Shown: positions 44,356 through 53,454, counted from the stretch's first letter. The stretch: 64,000 nucleotides of DNA from Haloarcula rubripromontorii (GCF_001280425.1 NZ_LIUF01000004.1:414076-478075); one strand, 5' to 3'. The notes: generated by a model from the letters alone, not told the origin. Made by a program: numbers and translations.

Positions 44356-44789
44356 CCGACGAACTCCGCGTCCACTTGCACTATACGATGCGGGGCTCGT
44401 ACCCGCTTCGGCTGGTCGACGTGTTGTTCTGTACAGAACGGGCGTACTTCGTCGAGTACGACTATCTGACACCCGTCGACCTGGTGTTCGGATCGCCGGG
44501 TCAGCGGGCCGCCGCGTTCGCCTCACGGGTGGTCGAAGAGGGCGTCCCGGCGGCCATCGAGACAGCCGAACAGGTCGACACGCAGTCATACGACACACTC
44601 GACAGCGTCGATATCCACACGGGTGGCCGAGTCGGTCGGCCGAAAATCACAGCACGGCCTCGAACAGAATCCGCAACGACGGTTCGCGTCCACGGGCAGT
44701 TCGACGCCGACCCGTTCACACAGGCGCTTCGGTCGACAGTGGACGGGCACGACGTCACCGTCAGACAAAGGGACGGTATCGGGTTCTAA
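44352..44789 (+). CDS. Unknown protein, third gene of the HTH-Nramp-like operon
   Basis: The 145-residue acidic protein begins with GTG at 44352, overlapping the transporter stop (GTGA), so it is almost surely a real gene. It has strands such as LRVHLHYTMRG, LVDVLFCTERAYFVEYDYLTP, DLVFGSP and TTVRVHGQFDADPFTQALR. An alpha/beta fold with a likely C-terminal substrate- or dimer-contact motif is suggested. No family is recognised. Consistent coupling implies that it works with the transporter, perhaps as a regulatory or substrate-binding partner. Confidence 0.75.
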   Translation: MTDELRVHLHYTMRGSYPLRLVDVLFCTERAYFVEYDYLTPVDLVFGSPGQRAAAFASRVVEEGVPAAIETAEQVDTQSYDTLDSVDIHTGGRVGRPKITARPRTESATTVRVHGQFDADPFTQALRSTVDGHDVTVRQRDGIGF

Positions 44790-44820
44790 CTGCACACGGC
44801 GGTTGTCACCGGACACCCAG

Positions 44821-47800
44821 TTACCGTATCGCCGCTGCGACCATCTCGATTGGATGTGGCGGTTCCGCGTCGCCATCGGCGAAATCGTCAATCTGAGACC
44901 GACAGGACGCGCCGGGGGCGACAACCTGCTCGGCGGGCGAGTCAGCGATCTGTCCCAGCAGGAGATCAGCGATGCCCTCGCTCATCGAATAGTGTTCGGC
45001 CTCGTAGCCGAAGGAGCCGGCCATGCCACAACAGCCTGAATCGAGCGGGTCCACATCGTAGCCGGCCCGCCGGAGGACGCCCACGGCGTGATGGTCCTTC
45101 TTCGTCGCCTTCTGGTGGCAGTGGCCGTGGTAGGCCAGCGACTCGCCAGCCTCACTAAAGGAGATAGCCTCCCCAAGCCGGTACGTGTCGATGTACTCGC
45201 AGACGCCGTACGTGTTCTCTGCGACGGCATCGACGTCGTCGCCGGAAAGGAGGTCCCGGTAGTCGACCTGGTACATCACCGCGTCGGAGGGCTCGATAGT
45301 GACAACGTCCCAGCCCTCACGGATTCGCGGCGCGAGGGCGTCCACGTTCGCCCGTGCCGTCTCGCGAGCGTGGTCCAGCATACTCTTGGAGAACGCGGGC
45401 CGGCCGCTGTCTGTCACGTCGTCTGGCATGACGATGTGGACGCCCGCCGCCTCCAGCACTTCTACGGCCGCTTTCCCGACATCAGGGTGGCTGTAGTTCG
45501 TGTACGGGTCGGCGAGCAACAGCACCTTCCGGTCGGCTCTGCTCGCCGCGACAAGCGCCCCGCCGCGGTCGGCCCACCAGTCCCGGAACGTGGACCGGTG
45601 GAAGGCGGGCAGGGTACGCTCTTCCGTGATGCCGACCGTTTTCTCCATGAGGCGGCCCGCCCCCGGGAGGTCCATCAGCCAGTTCGACACTGGAGCGAAT
45701 GCACTCCCGACCGAGAGTACCGTCTCGACGTTGGCGAACAGCCGGTCCCGGAGCGAGATACCCTCGCGCTGGTGGTGTTCGTGGACCACCTCGGCCTTGA
45801 GCTTCGCCATGTCGACGCCACTCGGACAGTCCTTCTTGCAGCCCTTACAGCCGATACAGAGGTCCAGCACTTCGGTGACAAACTCCTCGTCGAATGGGTC
45901 GTCGGGGAGGTCGCCGTCCATCGCCGACCGGAGCATGTTGGCCCGGCCGCGAGTACTGGTGATTTCCTCCTCGGCAGCGCGGTAGGTCGGACACATCACC
46001 CCGCCCGTGGTCTCCTGATGGCCGGTACAGCCCGCACACCCGTGGCAGAGTTCGACCATCCCCTGGAACCCGTTTTCGTTATCCCAGTCGAGCGCGGGCT
46101 CGAAGCCCGCGTCGAACGCGTAGTCGGGGTCGTACCGGAGGTCCTCGGCCGGGTCGTGGTCGCCGCAGATGTTGCCCGGGTTCAGCCGCCAGTCGGGGTC
46201 GAACGCCGATTTCAGGTCGCGGAAGGTTTCCCAGAGGTCGTCGCCGTACAGTTTCCGGTTCCACTGGGTTCTGGCGCGACCGTCGCCGTGTTCCCCCGAC
46301 ACTGACCCGTCGTACTGGACGACGAGATCCGTGATGGCGTCGGAGATGGCTTCCATCGTCTCGATGCCATCGCCGGATTTCAGGTTCAACAGCGGCCTGA
46401 TATGCAACACGCCGGGGCCGGCATGGGCGTAGTATGAGGCGAAGGTGTCGTGCTCGTCGAACAGCTCCCGGATATCGGCGACGTACTCCGGGAGGTTCTC
46501 GGCCGGGACCGCCGTGTCTTCGACGAACGGCCAGTGCTTGTCGTCACCCGTTCGCGATAGCAGAATCGGCAGCCCGGCTTTGCGCATCTTCCAGAACTTG
46601 GCCTGCCGATCCGCGTCGTACGCCTCCAGCGCGTCGACGGCGTGAACGGGGGCGTCGGTGACCGACCCCGATCCCTCGCTCGGCGACGCCTTAGCGTCGT
46701 AGCCCGGGAGCCGGTCGGCGAGTAGGTCAGCGACCTTCTGAGCGCCGTCCTCGGCCGAGTCCGCGTAGAACTCGACGAGCAGCGTCGAATCCGTTTCTTC
46801 GGGAAGCATGCCGACGACATCGGCGAACTCCGGCGTCTCTGCGGCGAGGTCCAGCAGCACGTCGTCCATCACCTCGACCGCCGATGGGTCGTGGTCGAGA
46901 ATCGGGGCCACGTCCCGCATCGCCGAGATAATGTCGTCGTAAGTCAGCATGGCGACGGCGGTGGCCTCGGGGACGGGTTCCAGCGAGACTGTCGCCTCCG
47001 TCACGACTGCCAGCGTTCCCTCGCTTCCGGCGAGCAGTCGGGCGAGGTTGACCTCGCCGCGCTCCCTCGCGTTGTCGACCAGTTCGTCGAGGTTGTACCC
47101 GGAGACGTTGCGCTTGAGGTCGGGATACCTGGCATCGATTTCGGCGGCGTCCTCCGAGATTATCTTGGCGACTTCGGCGTAAATCCGGGTTTCGAGATCG
47201 GCGTCCGGCCCGGCCTCGGCCGCCCGCGCTTCGAGGTTATCGATGTCGACCCAGCCGAATGTTGTTCGAGTGCCGTCTGCGAGGACGACCTCACATTCCT
47301 CGATGTACGCGTCGGTCTTGCCGTACTTCAGCGAGTGCGCGCCGGTCGTGTTGTTCCCGATTGCACCGCCGAGAACGCTCTTGTCGCCCCACGCGGGGTC
47401 CGGCGCGAATTTCAGGCCGTGGGGTTCGAGTCGGTCGTTGAGTCGAGCGATGGTGATGCCGACCTGCGCACGGGCCTGTTCGGCCTCCGGGTCGACCGAC
47501 AGCGGTTCGTCCATGTGCCGCTTGAAATCGAGGACGACCGCCTCGTTTACCGACTGTCCGGCGAGACTGGTCCCGCCGCCCCGTGGGAGGACTGGAATGC
47601 CTTCCTCGGCGCAGTACTCCATCACCGCGACCACATCGTCGGTCGAGACCGGCGAGACGACGCCGATTGGGAGCTGTTCGTAGGCGCTCGCGTCAGTCGC
47701 GAACAGTTCCCGGGTGTACGCGTCGAAGCGTACGTCGCCGTCCACGCGACGCTCCAGGGCCGAAACGAGGTCCGGCCGGTTGACGCTGTCGCCCTGATAG

Positions 47801-47865
47801 TCGTAGTTCGCGCTCGGGTCTGTCGCCGGGTCGTGCTGTTGGGGGGGTCGGGAGTCGTATGCCAT
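44821..47865 (-). CDS. FAD-linked D-lactate/D-2-hydroxyacid dehydrogenase fused to Fe-S CCG domain
   Basis: The 1014-residue fusion has an N-terminal FAD-binding PCMH domain (PVLPRGGGTSLAGQSV, 91-106) and an FAD-oxidase C-terminal domain. A GlpC-like region follows, with two Cys clusters near 609 (CHGCAGC) and 666 (CIGCKGCKKDCP). A CCG domain ends the protein (HGHCHQ, DSGCCGMAGSFGYE, near 920-945); its first CCG half is degenerate. The layout matches YdiJ/Dld2-type D-lactate or D-2-hydroxyglutarate dehydrogenases that pass electrons to the quinone pool. It lies 25 bp downstream of a lactate permease gene on the same strand, so D-lactate (or glycolate) is the likely substrate. Confidence 0.9.
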   Translation of the reverse strand: MAYDSRPPQQHDPATDPSANYDYQGDSVNRPDLVSALERRVDGDVRFDAYTRELFATDASAYEQLPIGVVSPVSTDDVVAVMEYCAEEGIPVLPRGGGTSLAGQSVNEAVVLDFKRHMDEPLSVDPEAEQARAQVGITIARLNDRLEPHGLKFAPDPAWGDKSVLGGAIGNNTTGAHSLKYGKTDAYIEECEVVLADGTRTTFGWVDIDNLEARAAEAGPDADLETRIYAEVAKIISEDAAEIDARYPDLKRNVSGYNLDELVDNARERGEVNLARLLAGSEGTLAVVTEATVSLEPVPEATAVAMLTYDDIISAMRDVAPILDHDPSAVEVMDDVLLDLAAETPEFADVVGMLPEETDSTLLVEFYADSAEDGAQKVADLLADRLPGYDAKASPSEGSGSVTDAPVHAVDALEAYDADRQAKFWKMRKAGLPILLSRTGDDKHWPFVEDTAVPAENLPEYVADIRELFDEHDTFASYYAHAGPGVLHIRPLLNLKSGDGIETMEAISDAITDLVVQYDGSVSGEHGDGRARTQWNRKLYGDDLWETFRDLKSAFDPDWRLNPGNICGDHDPAEDLRYDPDYAFDAGFEPALDWDNENGFQGMVELCHGCAGCTGHQETTGGVMCPTYRAAEEEITSTRGRANMLRSAMDGDLPDDPFDEEFVTEVLDLCIGCKGCKKDCPSGVDMAKLKAEVVHEHHQREGISLRDRLFANVETVLSVGSAFAPVSNWLMDLPGAGRLMEKTVGITEERTLPAFHRSTFRDWWADRGGALVAASRADRKVLLLADPYTNYSHPDVGKAAVEVLEAAGVHIVMPDDVTDSGRPAFSKSMLDHARETARANVDALAPRIREGWDVVTIEPSDAVMYQVDYRDLLSGDDVDAVAENTYGVCEYIDTYRLGEAISFSEAGESLAYHGHCHQKATKKDHHAVGVLRRAGYDVDPLDSGCCGMAGSFGYEAEHYSMSEGIADLLLGQIADSPAEQVVAPGASCRSQIDDFADGDAEPPHPIEMVAAAIR

Positions 47866-47890
47866 GAGTGAGAACGGAAAGGTAGTCGAG

Positions 47891-49669
47891 TTAGAACGCG
47901 CCCGGTGCCACGACGTAGGCCAGGATGAGCGTCAGTATGCCCGTGAACACGCCGTAGTACAGTACCGGAATCAGTTCGAGGCGGATGACGCGTCCCTCCT
48001 CGCCGATGAGGCCGACCACGGTGAGCGCGGCCACAACGTTGTGAATCGCGATGAGGTTACCGATTGCGCCACCGACCGCCTGTGCGGCGACGATGATCTG
48101 CGTCGGCGCACCGATCTGCTGGGCGGCCTGGAACTGGAACAGTCCGAACAGGATGTCGCTGACCGTATTCGAGCCAGCGATGAACGCGCCGAACGCACCG
48201 ATGAAGCCCGAGAAGAACGGGAACATCTGGCCGGTCGTGCTCGCAGTAATCTCCGACAGCAGGCCGAGCATCCCGGAGTTGATCGGCGCGGTCTCCAGCA
48301 CGACGGCACTGCCGGTTCGTTGCATAATCATGACCGTGGCAACTGCGAACCACAGCGCGACGACGGCTGGTGCGATGTTCCGGAGTGCCTCACTCCACGA
48401 GGCTTTGATACCGTCAGTGTCCATCCCGTGGAGCGCGTAGGTGATCACCGCGACCAGCACGAAGAGGCTGCCGGGGAGGTAGAACAACTCGACGCCCTCT
48501 GAGAACGGCGTGCCGAGAATGTTGTTCCACATGAGAACGCCGTTGGTCGCCAGGAACTCCTGAATCGGACCGACGACGCGAGTCACGACGAGCAGCGCAG
48601 CCACGAGGAGGTACGGCAGCCAGGCCATCCCCAGCGACATGTCCTGCGAATGGGATTGTTCAAACGTTGCCGTGCCGCCGTCGGCCGCAACCGTACCCTC
48701 TCGGCTGTCGCCCGTAGTGGTGCCGACACCCTCTCCGGGTTCGATGCTGCCGATCCAGTGGTCCGGCCACTGGTCCTGTGGACCGAAGTCCCACTCGTCG
48801 TCGGGAAGGAAGTAGCCGGCCCGGAGCGTCGTCGTGACGACGAGGAGTCCGACCATCGCACCCAGCAGGCCCGGGAACGTCGGGCCGAGGAAGTACGCAG
48901 TCGCGACGTAGGGAATTGCGAAGGAAGCCCACGCGAAGAGACACAGCGGCAGGACTTCGAGTGCGGGCTTGATCGACCGCTCCTCGCCGAAGAAGCGGGT
49001 CATCATCGCCACGCCGATAAAGGGAATGGCGATGCCGACGATAGCGTGGATGATCGCAGCCCAGACGCCTATCTGGGCGACGTATGCGCCGACGCTCTCG
49101 TAGCCGCCCTGCTGAAGCACCTGCTGTGCAGCGCCCGTCCCCTCTGCGAAGACCACGTCACGCAATCCGATTATCAGCGGCGTGCCGACCGCACCGAACG
49201 TGATCGCGAGGATGTTCCCCGTGAGCGCGACGACCACGGCGGCAAGCGGCGGGAAACCGAGGCCGACCAGCAGCGGGCCGACGATGGCCGCAGGCGTCCC
49301 GAAGCCGGCTGCTCCCTCGATGAACGACCCCATGAGGAACACGAGCAGGATGACCTGTACGCGCCGGTCGTCGCTAATCGAGGAGAACCCAGCATTGATC
49401 ACCTCGAACGCACCGGACTGTTTCAGCGTGTACAGGAGGAGTATCGCCCCGAAGACGATAACGAGAATTCTGGTCGCTGTCAGCGCACCGCGTATCGACG
49501 CGGCGGCGATGAATCGGGGGGACATCTGCCAGCCGACGAAGGCGGCGATAGCCGCCACCGCCCACGCAATCGGCATCGTGCGTGTCGCGGGCTGGTACAG
49601 CCCGACCATCAGCACCGCAATCGTCGCCAGCGGCAGCAGTGCCAGGAGCACCAGTGTGTGCTCAGACAT
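47891..49669 (-). CDS. lctP: L-lactate permease family transporter
   Basis: The 592-residue membrane protein is a LctP/GlcA-family proton symporter. Conserved regions are [29 protein letters not shown] (in parts), [19 protein letters not shown], and a C-terminal [23 protein letters not shown]. It has 13-14 helices. Members import lactate or glycolate. It precedes and is probably co-transcribed with the FAD/FeS dehydrogenase (25 bp gap). It has a promoter at 49848-49857 with a leader of about 155 nt. An inverted repeat lies at the predicted transcription start, and two TACA-N-TCGT-N-TGTA repeats lie further upstream. Confidence 0.92.
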   Translation of the reverse strand: MSEHTLVLLALLPLATIAVLMVGLYQPATRTMPIAWAVAAIAAFVGWQMSPRFIAAASIRGALTATRILVIVFGAILLLYTLKQSGAFEVINAGFSSISDDRRVQVILLVFLMGSFIEGAAGFGTPAAIVGPLLVGLGFPPLAAVVVALTGNILAITFGAVGTPLIIGLRDVVFAEGTGAAQQVLQQGGYESVGAYVAQIGVWAAIIHAIVGIAIPFIGVAMMTRFFGEERSIKPALEVLPLCLFAWASFAIPYVATAYFLGPTFPGLLGAMVGLLVVTTTLRAGYFLPDDEWDFGPQDQWPDHWIGSIEPGEGVGTTTGDSREGTVAADGGTATFEQSHSQDMSLGMAWLPYLLVAALLVVTRVVGPIQEFLATNGVLMWNNILGTPFSEGVELFYLPGSLFVLVAVITYALHGMDTDGIKASWSEALRNIAPAVVALWFAVATVMIMQRTGSAVVLETAPINSGMLGLLSEITASTTGQMFPFFSGFIGAFGAFIAGSNTVSDILFGLFQFQAAQQIGAPTQIIVAAQAVGGAIGNLIAIHNVVAALTVVGLIGEEGRVIRLELIPVLYYGVFTGILTLILAYVVAPGAF

Positions 49670-49811
49670 CGAGTCTCACCACCGAGAGACGCTCGTCCGG
49701 ACAGGGGACACTTGCACCGCCTATCCGCCCCGGGAAACGATCCCGGGTACTCATTTCGGAACCACCTCGGTCCACAGCTCTATCGCTCGAAACCTTCCGA
49801 GACAGCGGTTT

Positions 49812-49828
49812 CTGATGGAATGCATCAG
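49812..49828. promoter_or_regulatory. Inverted repeat at lctP transcription start
   Basis: CTGATG-GAATG-CATCAG has perfect 6-bp arms. It is centred about 30 bp downstream of the minus-strand TATA element at 49848-49857, so it overlaps the predicted transcription start. It could be an operator, or an mRNA hairpin at the 5' end. Confidence 0.5.
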
Positions 49829-49847
49829 TCACGTCGTTTAGCAGGGA

Positions 49848-49857
49848 GTATATATAC
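49848..49857 (-). promoter_or_regulatory. TATA box of lctP operon
   Basis: GTATATATAC, itself palindromic, lies 180 bp upstream of ATG 49669 and predicts transcription start near 49825. Confidence 0.55.
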
Positions 49858-49959
49858 CTATCTACCGTTTACATTATAGTCTGCCCAGAATAGCGTCGAA
49901 ACGGGATCGAGAGAGGTTGATACAGCAAAAATCAGGGATTATTTTGTACGAACCTCCGA

Positions 49960-49987
49960 TATCGGATACACTCGTGTGTATCCGGTA
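49960..49987. promoter_or_regulatory. Extended inverted repeat, motif site A
   Basis: Twelve-base arms with one mismatch surround a TCGT centre. The core, TACACTCGTGTGTA (49967-49980), fits TACA-N-TCGT-N-TGTA. It lies about 110 bp upstream of the lctP TATA box and 60 bp before the similar site B. Confidence 0.6.
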
Positions 49988-50039
49988 TAGCAGTTCTTTA
50001 CTCGGGGATTTCACTCGACTGTACTCCTGCTGAAACGCC

Positions 50040-50055
50040 ATACAGTCGTCTGTAT
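50040..50055. promoter_or_regulatory. Inverted repeat, motif site B
   Basis: ATACAGTCGTCTGTAT has perfect 6-bp arms around TCGT. Its 14-bp core differs by one base from site C (41996-42009, minus strand). The distance to site A is 74 bp, about seven helical turns, allowing cooperative binding on one face of the DNA. Confidence 0.6.
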
Positions 50056-50322
50056 TTGACGGTTTCAGAGCGACAGTCGCGGTCCTGTGGAAGGGGTTGG
50101 AGATCGAGTCGCATTGGCGTGCAGCGTCGGGGCCGTCATAGCCACTGTCGAGCGGCGCTGGCGCGCGCTGGGCGAACCGGACACGCAGCGCTGAACTACA
50201 CGGAGCGGTATCTGAGGTGTGCAACGGTGCTGTAGAGAGTCCCGCAGCGAACAGTCGCTGAGACGAGACCGTATCGCGTTCGCTTGTCGTACGGATTGCC
50301 GCTTGGCGAACGCCGTTACGGC

Positions 50323-50329
50323 GGAGGTG
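50323..50329 (+). promoter_or_regulatory. Shine-Dalgarno of ThuA gene
   Basis: GGAGGTG lies 12 bp before ATG 50342. It supports this start over the long upstream frame beginning at 50219 and implies a leadered transcript. Confidence 0.5.
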
Positions 50330-50341
50330 GAAACCACGGGT

Positions 50342-51082
50342 ATGACGCGCGTCACAGTCTGGAACGAGTACGTCCACGAGCAGGAACACGAAGCGGTCGC
50401 AGACCTGTACCCCGACGGGATTCACGGCGCTATCGCCACAGCACTGGAAGAGCGCGGGTTCGATACGGAAACCGCGACGCTCCAAGAACCCGAGCACGGT
50501 CTCACCGAGGACGTACTGGCAGAAACGGACGTTCTGACCTGGTGGGGACACGCCGCACACGACCAGGTCGACGACGAGGTGGTCGCCCGGGTGAAAGAGC
50601 GGGTCCTCGACGGCATGGGACTCATCGTGCTCCACTCGGGTCACTACTCGAAGATTTTCCGCGAGCTGATGGGGACGACCTGCAGTCTGAAATGGCGCGA
50701 AGCCGCTGAAACCGAGCGATTGTGGGTCGTCGAACCGGGCCATCCGATCACTGATGGTATCGACGAATACATCGAACTCCCGGAGACCGAGATGTACGGT
50801 GAGCGCTTCGACATCCCCGCGCCGGACACGCTCGTATTCAATTCATGGTTCGAGGGCGGCGAAGTGTTTCGGTCAGGGTGTTGCTACCGCCGCGGAGCGG
50901 GCCGAATATTCTACTTCCGGCCGGGCCACGAGACCTATCCGATTTACCACGACGAAGCGGTCCAGCAGGTCCTCGCCAATGCTTGCGAGTGGGCTGCGGC
51001 CGAGGACGGACCGGAACCGTCGTTTGGCAACGCCGACCCCATCGAAGACATCGACGAAAACGACGAACGGTCGGTCCACTGA
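50342..51082 (+). CDS. ThuA-like (trehalose utilization) domain protein
   Basis: The 246-residue protein has a ThuA/glutamine-amidotransferase-like fold. Features are [67 protein letters not shown], and [32 protein letters not shown]. ThuA proteins take part in disaccharide metabolism in some bacteria, but the biochemical activity is unclear. The catalytic Cys of class I amidotransferases is replaced in this family. Start ATG 50342 is supported by an SD-like GGAGGTG. It is divergent from lctP across a large control region. Confidence 0.88.
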   Translation: MTRVTVWNEYVHEQEHEAVADLYPDGIHGAIATALEERGFDTETATLQEPEHGLTEDVLAETDVLTWWGHAAHDQVDDEVVARVKERVLDGMGLIVLHSGHYSKIFRELMGTTCSLKWREAAETERLWVVEPGHPITDGIDEYIELPETEMYGERFDIPAPDTLVFNSWFEGGEVFRSGCCYRRGAGRIFYFRPGHETYPIYHDEAVQQVLANACEWAAAEDGPEPSFGNADPIEDIDENDERSVH

Positions 51083-51273
51083 TCTCAGCCTCGCGTACAG
51101 CTGAATCGTGTGTAATGGATGTGTGATTGCGTTCTATGACATCGTATACGCACAGCAACGGACCCAATGCGGTCACTGTGGAAACACGGGCCGTGTTTTC
51201 GCTCGCCACCGTTTAGCACTTCCGAACTGCTCTACATCGAGCTGCATCCCCGTCTTGAGGGTCGATTCGATGC

Positions 51274-51852
51274 CTATGCTTCGGGGCCGAACATCTCGTC
51301 CGCGTCGGCGGGCGTATCGAAGTCGTGGAAGTGCTCTCCCTTCTCCTTCGTGAGAATATTCAGCGCTGCGGCCGCGCCGTCTCCGGCGGAGATGACGGCC
51401 TGCCACTCCTCGGCTCGGACCATACCCCCCGTCGCGTAGGCGTCGTCGACACTCGTCTCCATCGTCACGTCTACGTCGACCGTATCCTCGTCGGTCATGT
51501 CACAGCCCAGTGACTCGGCGAGGTCGCGGTTGGCACCCGTGGCGAGGACGAGGTAGTTCGCTTCTTGCGTGTCGTCCTCGGTGGTGACCTCGAATCCGGT
51601 GTCAGTTTGCTGTACGTTAGTCACCTCTGTCCCCTGCTTCCGGTCAACGCCGAAGCTATCGACCTGTGACCGGGCGGTTTCCATAAACGCGGAGCCGTCC
51701 TGAGAACCCACGCCGAGATAGTTGAACAGGTGTGCTTTGTGCATCCACGTCCCGTCAGTGTCGAAGACCGTCGTCTCCAGTCCGTTTTTCTGTGCAAACA
51801 GTGCCGCACTCAGGCCGGCGGGGCCGCCGCCGACGACAATGACATCGGTCAT
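51274..51852 (-). CDS. Mini thioredoxin-reductase-like flavoprotein
   Basis: The 192-residue protein has the FAD-binding GGGPAGLSAA (8-17) and the second FAD motif YLVLATGANRD. It ends with YATGGMVRAEEWQAVISAGDGAAAALNIL, the C-terminal FAD contact of thioredoxin reductases. The whole NAD(P)H-binding domain and its redox CxxC, about 120 residues in TrxR, are missing. This shortened architecture is seen in haloarchaea and suggests reduction by a partner or a sensing role. The FAD-oxidoreductase at 58061-59047 has the same abbreviated core. Alternative start at 51873 adds seven residues. It is divergent from a zinc ADH gene. Confidence 0.83.
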   Translation of the reverse strand: MTDVIVVGGGPAGLSAALFAQKNGLETTVFDTDGTWMHKAHLFNYLGVGSQDGSAFMETARSQVDSFGVDRKQGTEVTNVQQTDTGFEVTTEDDTQEANYLVLATGANRDLAESLGCDMTDEDTVDVDVTMETSVDDAYATGGMVRAEEWQAVISAGDGAAAALNILTKEKGEHFHDFDTPADADEMFGPEA

Positions 51853-51964
51853 GTTCCTGCAATTATATTCCATCGCTGGTAATTGTTTTCATCCAAGAAT
51901 ACTGCCAGTCGGATTTGGTACACGGTATGAGAACGGTTTTGCACAGCCGACCCGAAGCAACCCC

Positions 51965-53005
51965 ATGCGCGCAGCCATCTATCGTGGCCCCGGTGAGATT
52001 ACCGTTGAAGAGGTTCCCCGACCCGAGATTGAATCGCCAACTGACGCGATTGTACGTGTGACCCACACCGCTGTCTGTGGCTCCGACCTGTGGTTCTATC
52101 GCGGCCAGAGCGACCGCGAAGAGGGGTCCCGCGTGGGCCACGAACCGATGGGTATCGTCGAGGAGGTCGGGGACGACGTTCGCTCAGTCGAACCCGGCGA
52201 CCGGGTGTTCGCCCCGTTCGTCATCAGCTGTGGCCGGTGTGAGTTCTGCCGGAAGGGCCTGCATACGTCCTGTGTCAACGGCGATTCGTGGGGCGGCGAC
52301 AACGGCGGCGGTCAGGGTGAGTACGTCCGAGCCCCGGAAGCCGACGGGACGCTGGTCCGCGTTCCCGACCGTCACGCCGACGACGAGGACACGCTGGAAG
52401 CGATTCTGCCGCTGACAGATGTCATGGGAACCGGCCACCACGCGGCGGTGAGCGCCGGTGTCAGTGAAGGGGACACCTGTATTGTTGTCGGTGACGGTGC
52501 CGTCGGACTGTGCGGGGTTCTGGCGGCACGCCGCCTCGGTGCAGAACGCATCATTGCGATGGGCCACCACGAGGACCGCCTCGAACTCGCCGAGTCGTTC
52601 GGTGCGACAGAGACTATCGCCGCTCGCGGCCAAGAGGCCGTGGACGCCGCGGACGACCTGACCAACGGCGGTGCAAACCACGTCCTCGAATGTGTCGGTG
52701 CGGCTTCAGCAATGGAGACTGCCATCGATGTCTGTCGCCCGGGCGGGACCGTCGGCTACGTCGGTGTCCCGCACGGTCTCGATGACTCCGGGTTAGATAT
52801 GTTTTCGCTGTTCGGCGATAATATCGGACTCAACGGCGGTATCGCACCGGTTCGTGCCTACGCCGACGACCTGCTGGCCGATGTGTTGCAGGGCACGCTT
52901 GACCCGTCACCGATCTTCACGAAAACGGTCGATCTCGACGGCGTTCCTGACGGGTATCGGGCGATGGATGAACGCGAGGCGATCAAGGTTCTCGTCAAGC
53001 TGTAG
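51965..53005 (+). CDS. Zinc-dependent alcohol dehydrogenase (MDR family)
   Basis: The 346-residue protein has catalytic zinc ligands C38, H59 and E60 (VCGSDLW, GHEPMG) and structural cysteines C89, C92, C95 and C103. The cofactor motif is VVGDGAVGLCGVLAARRLGAERIIAMG. The GGDNGGGQGEYVRAPEADGTL loop is typical of formaldehyde/threonine-dehydrogenase-like MDRs. Substrate is not certain. A longer upstream frame is antisense to the mini-flavoprotein and has no coding look; ATG 51965 begins with the expected MRAAIYRGPGEI. Confidence 0.92.
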   Translation: MRAAIYRGPGEITVEEVPRPEIESPTDAIVRVTHTAVCGSDLWFYRGQSDREEGSRVGHEPMGIVEEVGDDVRSVEPGDRVFAPFVISCGRCEFCRKGLHTSCVNGDSWGGDNGGGQGEYVRAPEADGTLVRVPDRHADDEDTLEAILPLTDVMGTGHHAAVSAGVSEGDTCIVVGDGAVGLCGVLAARRLGAERIIAMGHHEDRLELAESFGATETIAARGQEAVDAADDLTNGGANHVLECVGAASAMETAIDVCRPGGTVGYVGVPHGLDDSGLDMFSLFGDNIGLNGGIAPVRAYADDLLADVLQGTLDPSPIFTKTVDLDGVPDGYRAMDEREAIKVLVKL

Positions 53006-53141
53006 TCGGTCTGTGGTGACGGACAGTTATGCGAACCGCAGCTAGATGTTATCCGCCCAGTTCTAGACAGTTCATACGGCCGAAGCTTCGGTACGACCGG
53101 TGCTGTTCCTGTGGCGAGTTACCTGATATCTATAGACGCAG

Positions 53142-53279
53142 CTAGACGAGCTTGCCGCACGAGCGACAGCGCGGGCGGTCAGCCGACGGGTCATACGCCA
53201 GCGCAACGTCGTTGCAATGACGGCAGTATCGGTCGGAGCCAGTGGTGTAGGAATGCGTGTTCCCTTCGTGTACTAACAT
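53142..53279 (-). CDS. Small zinc-ribbon protein
   Basis: The 45-residue protein has two CxxC motifs, YCRHC and RCRSC, forming one zinc ribbon, after an N-terminal MLVHEGNTHSYTTGSD. The promoter spacing (GAATTTATAC on the minus strand, about 26 bp before ATG) and the clear Cys pairs make it a credible small gene. Small zinc proteins of this kind in haloarchaea have been linked to biofilm or stress but not characterised in general. A longer in-frame start would precede the promoter and is unlikely. Confidence 0.65.
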   Translation of the reverse strand: MLVHEGNTHSYTTGSDRYCRHCNDVALAYDPSADRPRCRSCGKLV

Positions 53280-53300
53280 ATGTGGACTGATGGCATGGTA

Positions 53301-53310
53301 GTATAAATTC
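53301..53310 (-). promoter_or_regulatory. TATA box of zinc-ribbon gene
   Basis: GAATTTATAC on the minus strand is centred 26 bp before the start at 53279. Confidence 0.55.
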
Positions 53311-53454
53311 TTTCTGGACAAAGGGACCACTATACCCTTATAGACCATATATATTTGCAAGGATTGCTATAGTAGTAGACCATTCATCCACATATACGGC
53401 TACAGACCTCAATACAGCCACTCAAGCCGGTTCGGAGAGTGTGGCAGAGAGCGG

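Larger units (their letters stand above)
49858..50341. other. Gene-free region between lctP promoter and ThuA gene
   Basis: The sequence is relatively AT-rich up to about 50070. It contains two strongly palindromic elements (49960-49987 and 50040-50055). A 55-codon minus-strand frame (49874-50041) exists but has no haloarchaeal composition. The part beyond 50080 is GC-rich without a convincing gene. It may hold the lost remainder of a regulatory gene or simply a large control region. Confidence 0.45.

Noticed and set aside
49874-50041. 55-codon minus-strand ORF between lctP and ThuA genes
   Set aside because: It would start inside the palindrome at 50040-50055 and has no correctly spaced TATA box; composition is not haloarchaeal.
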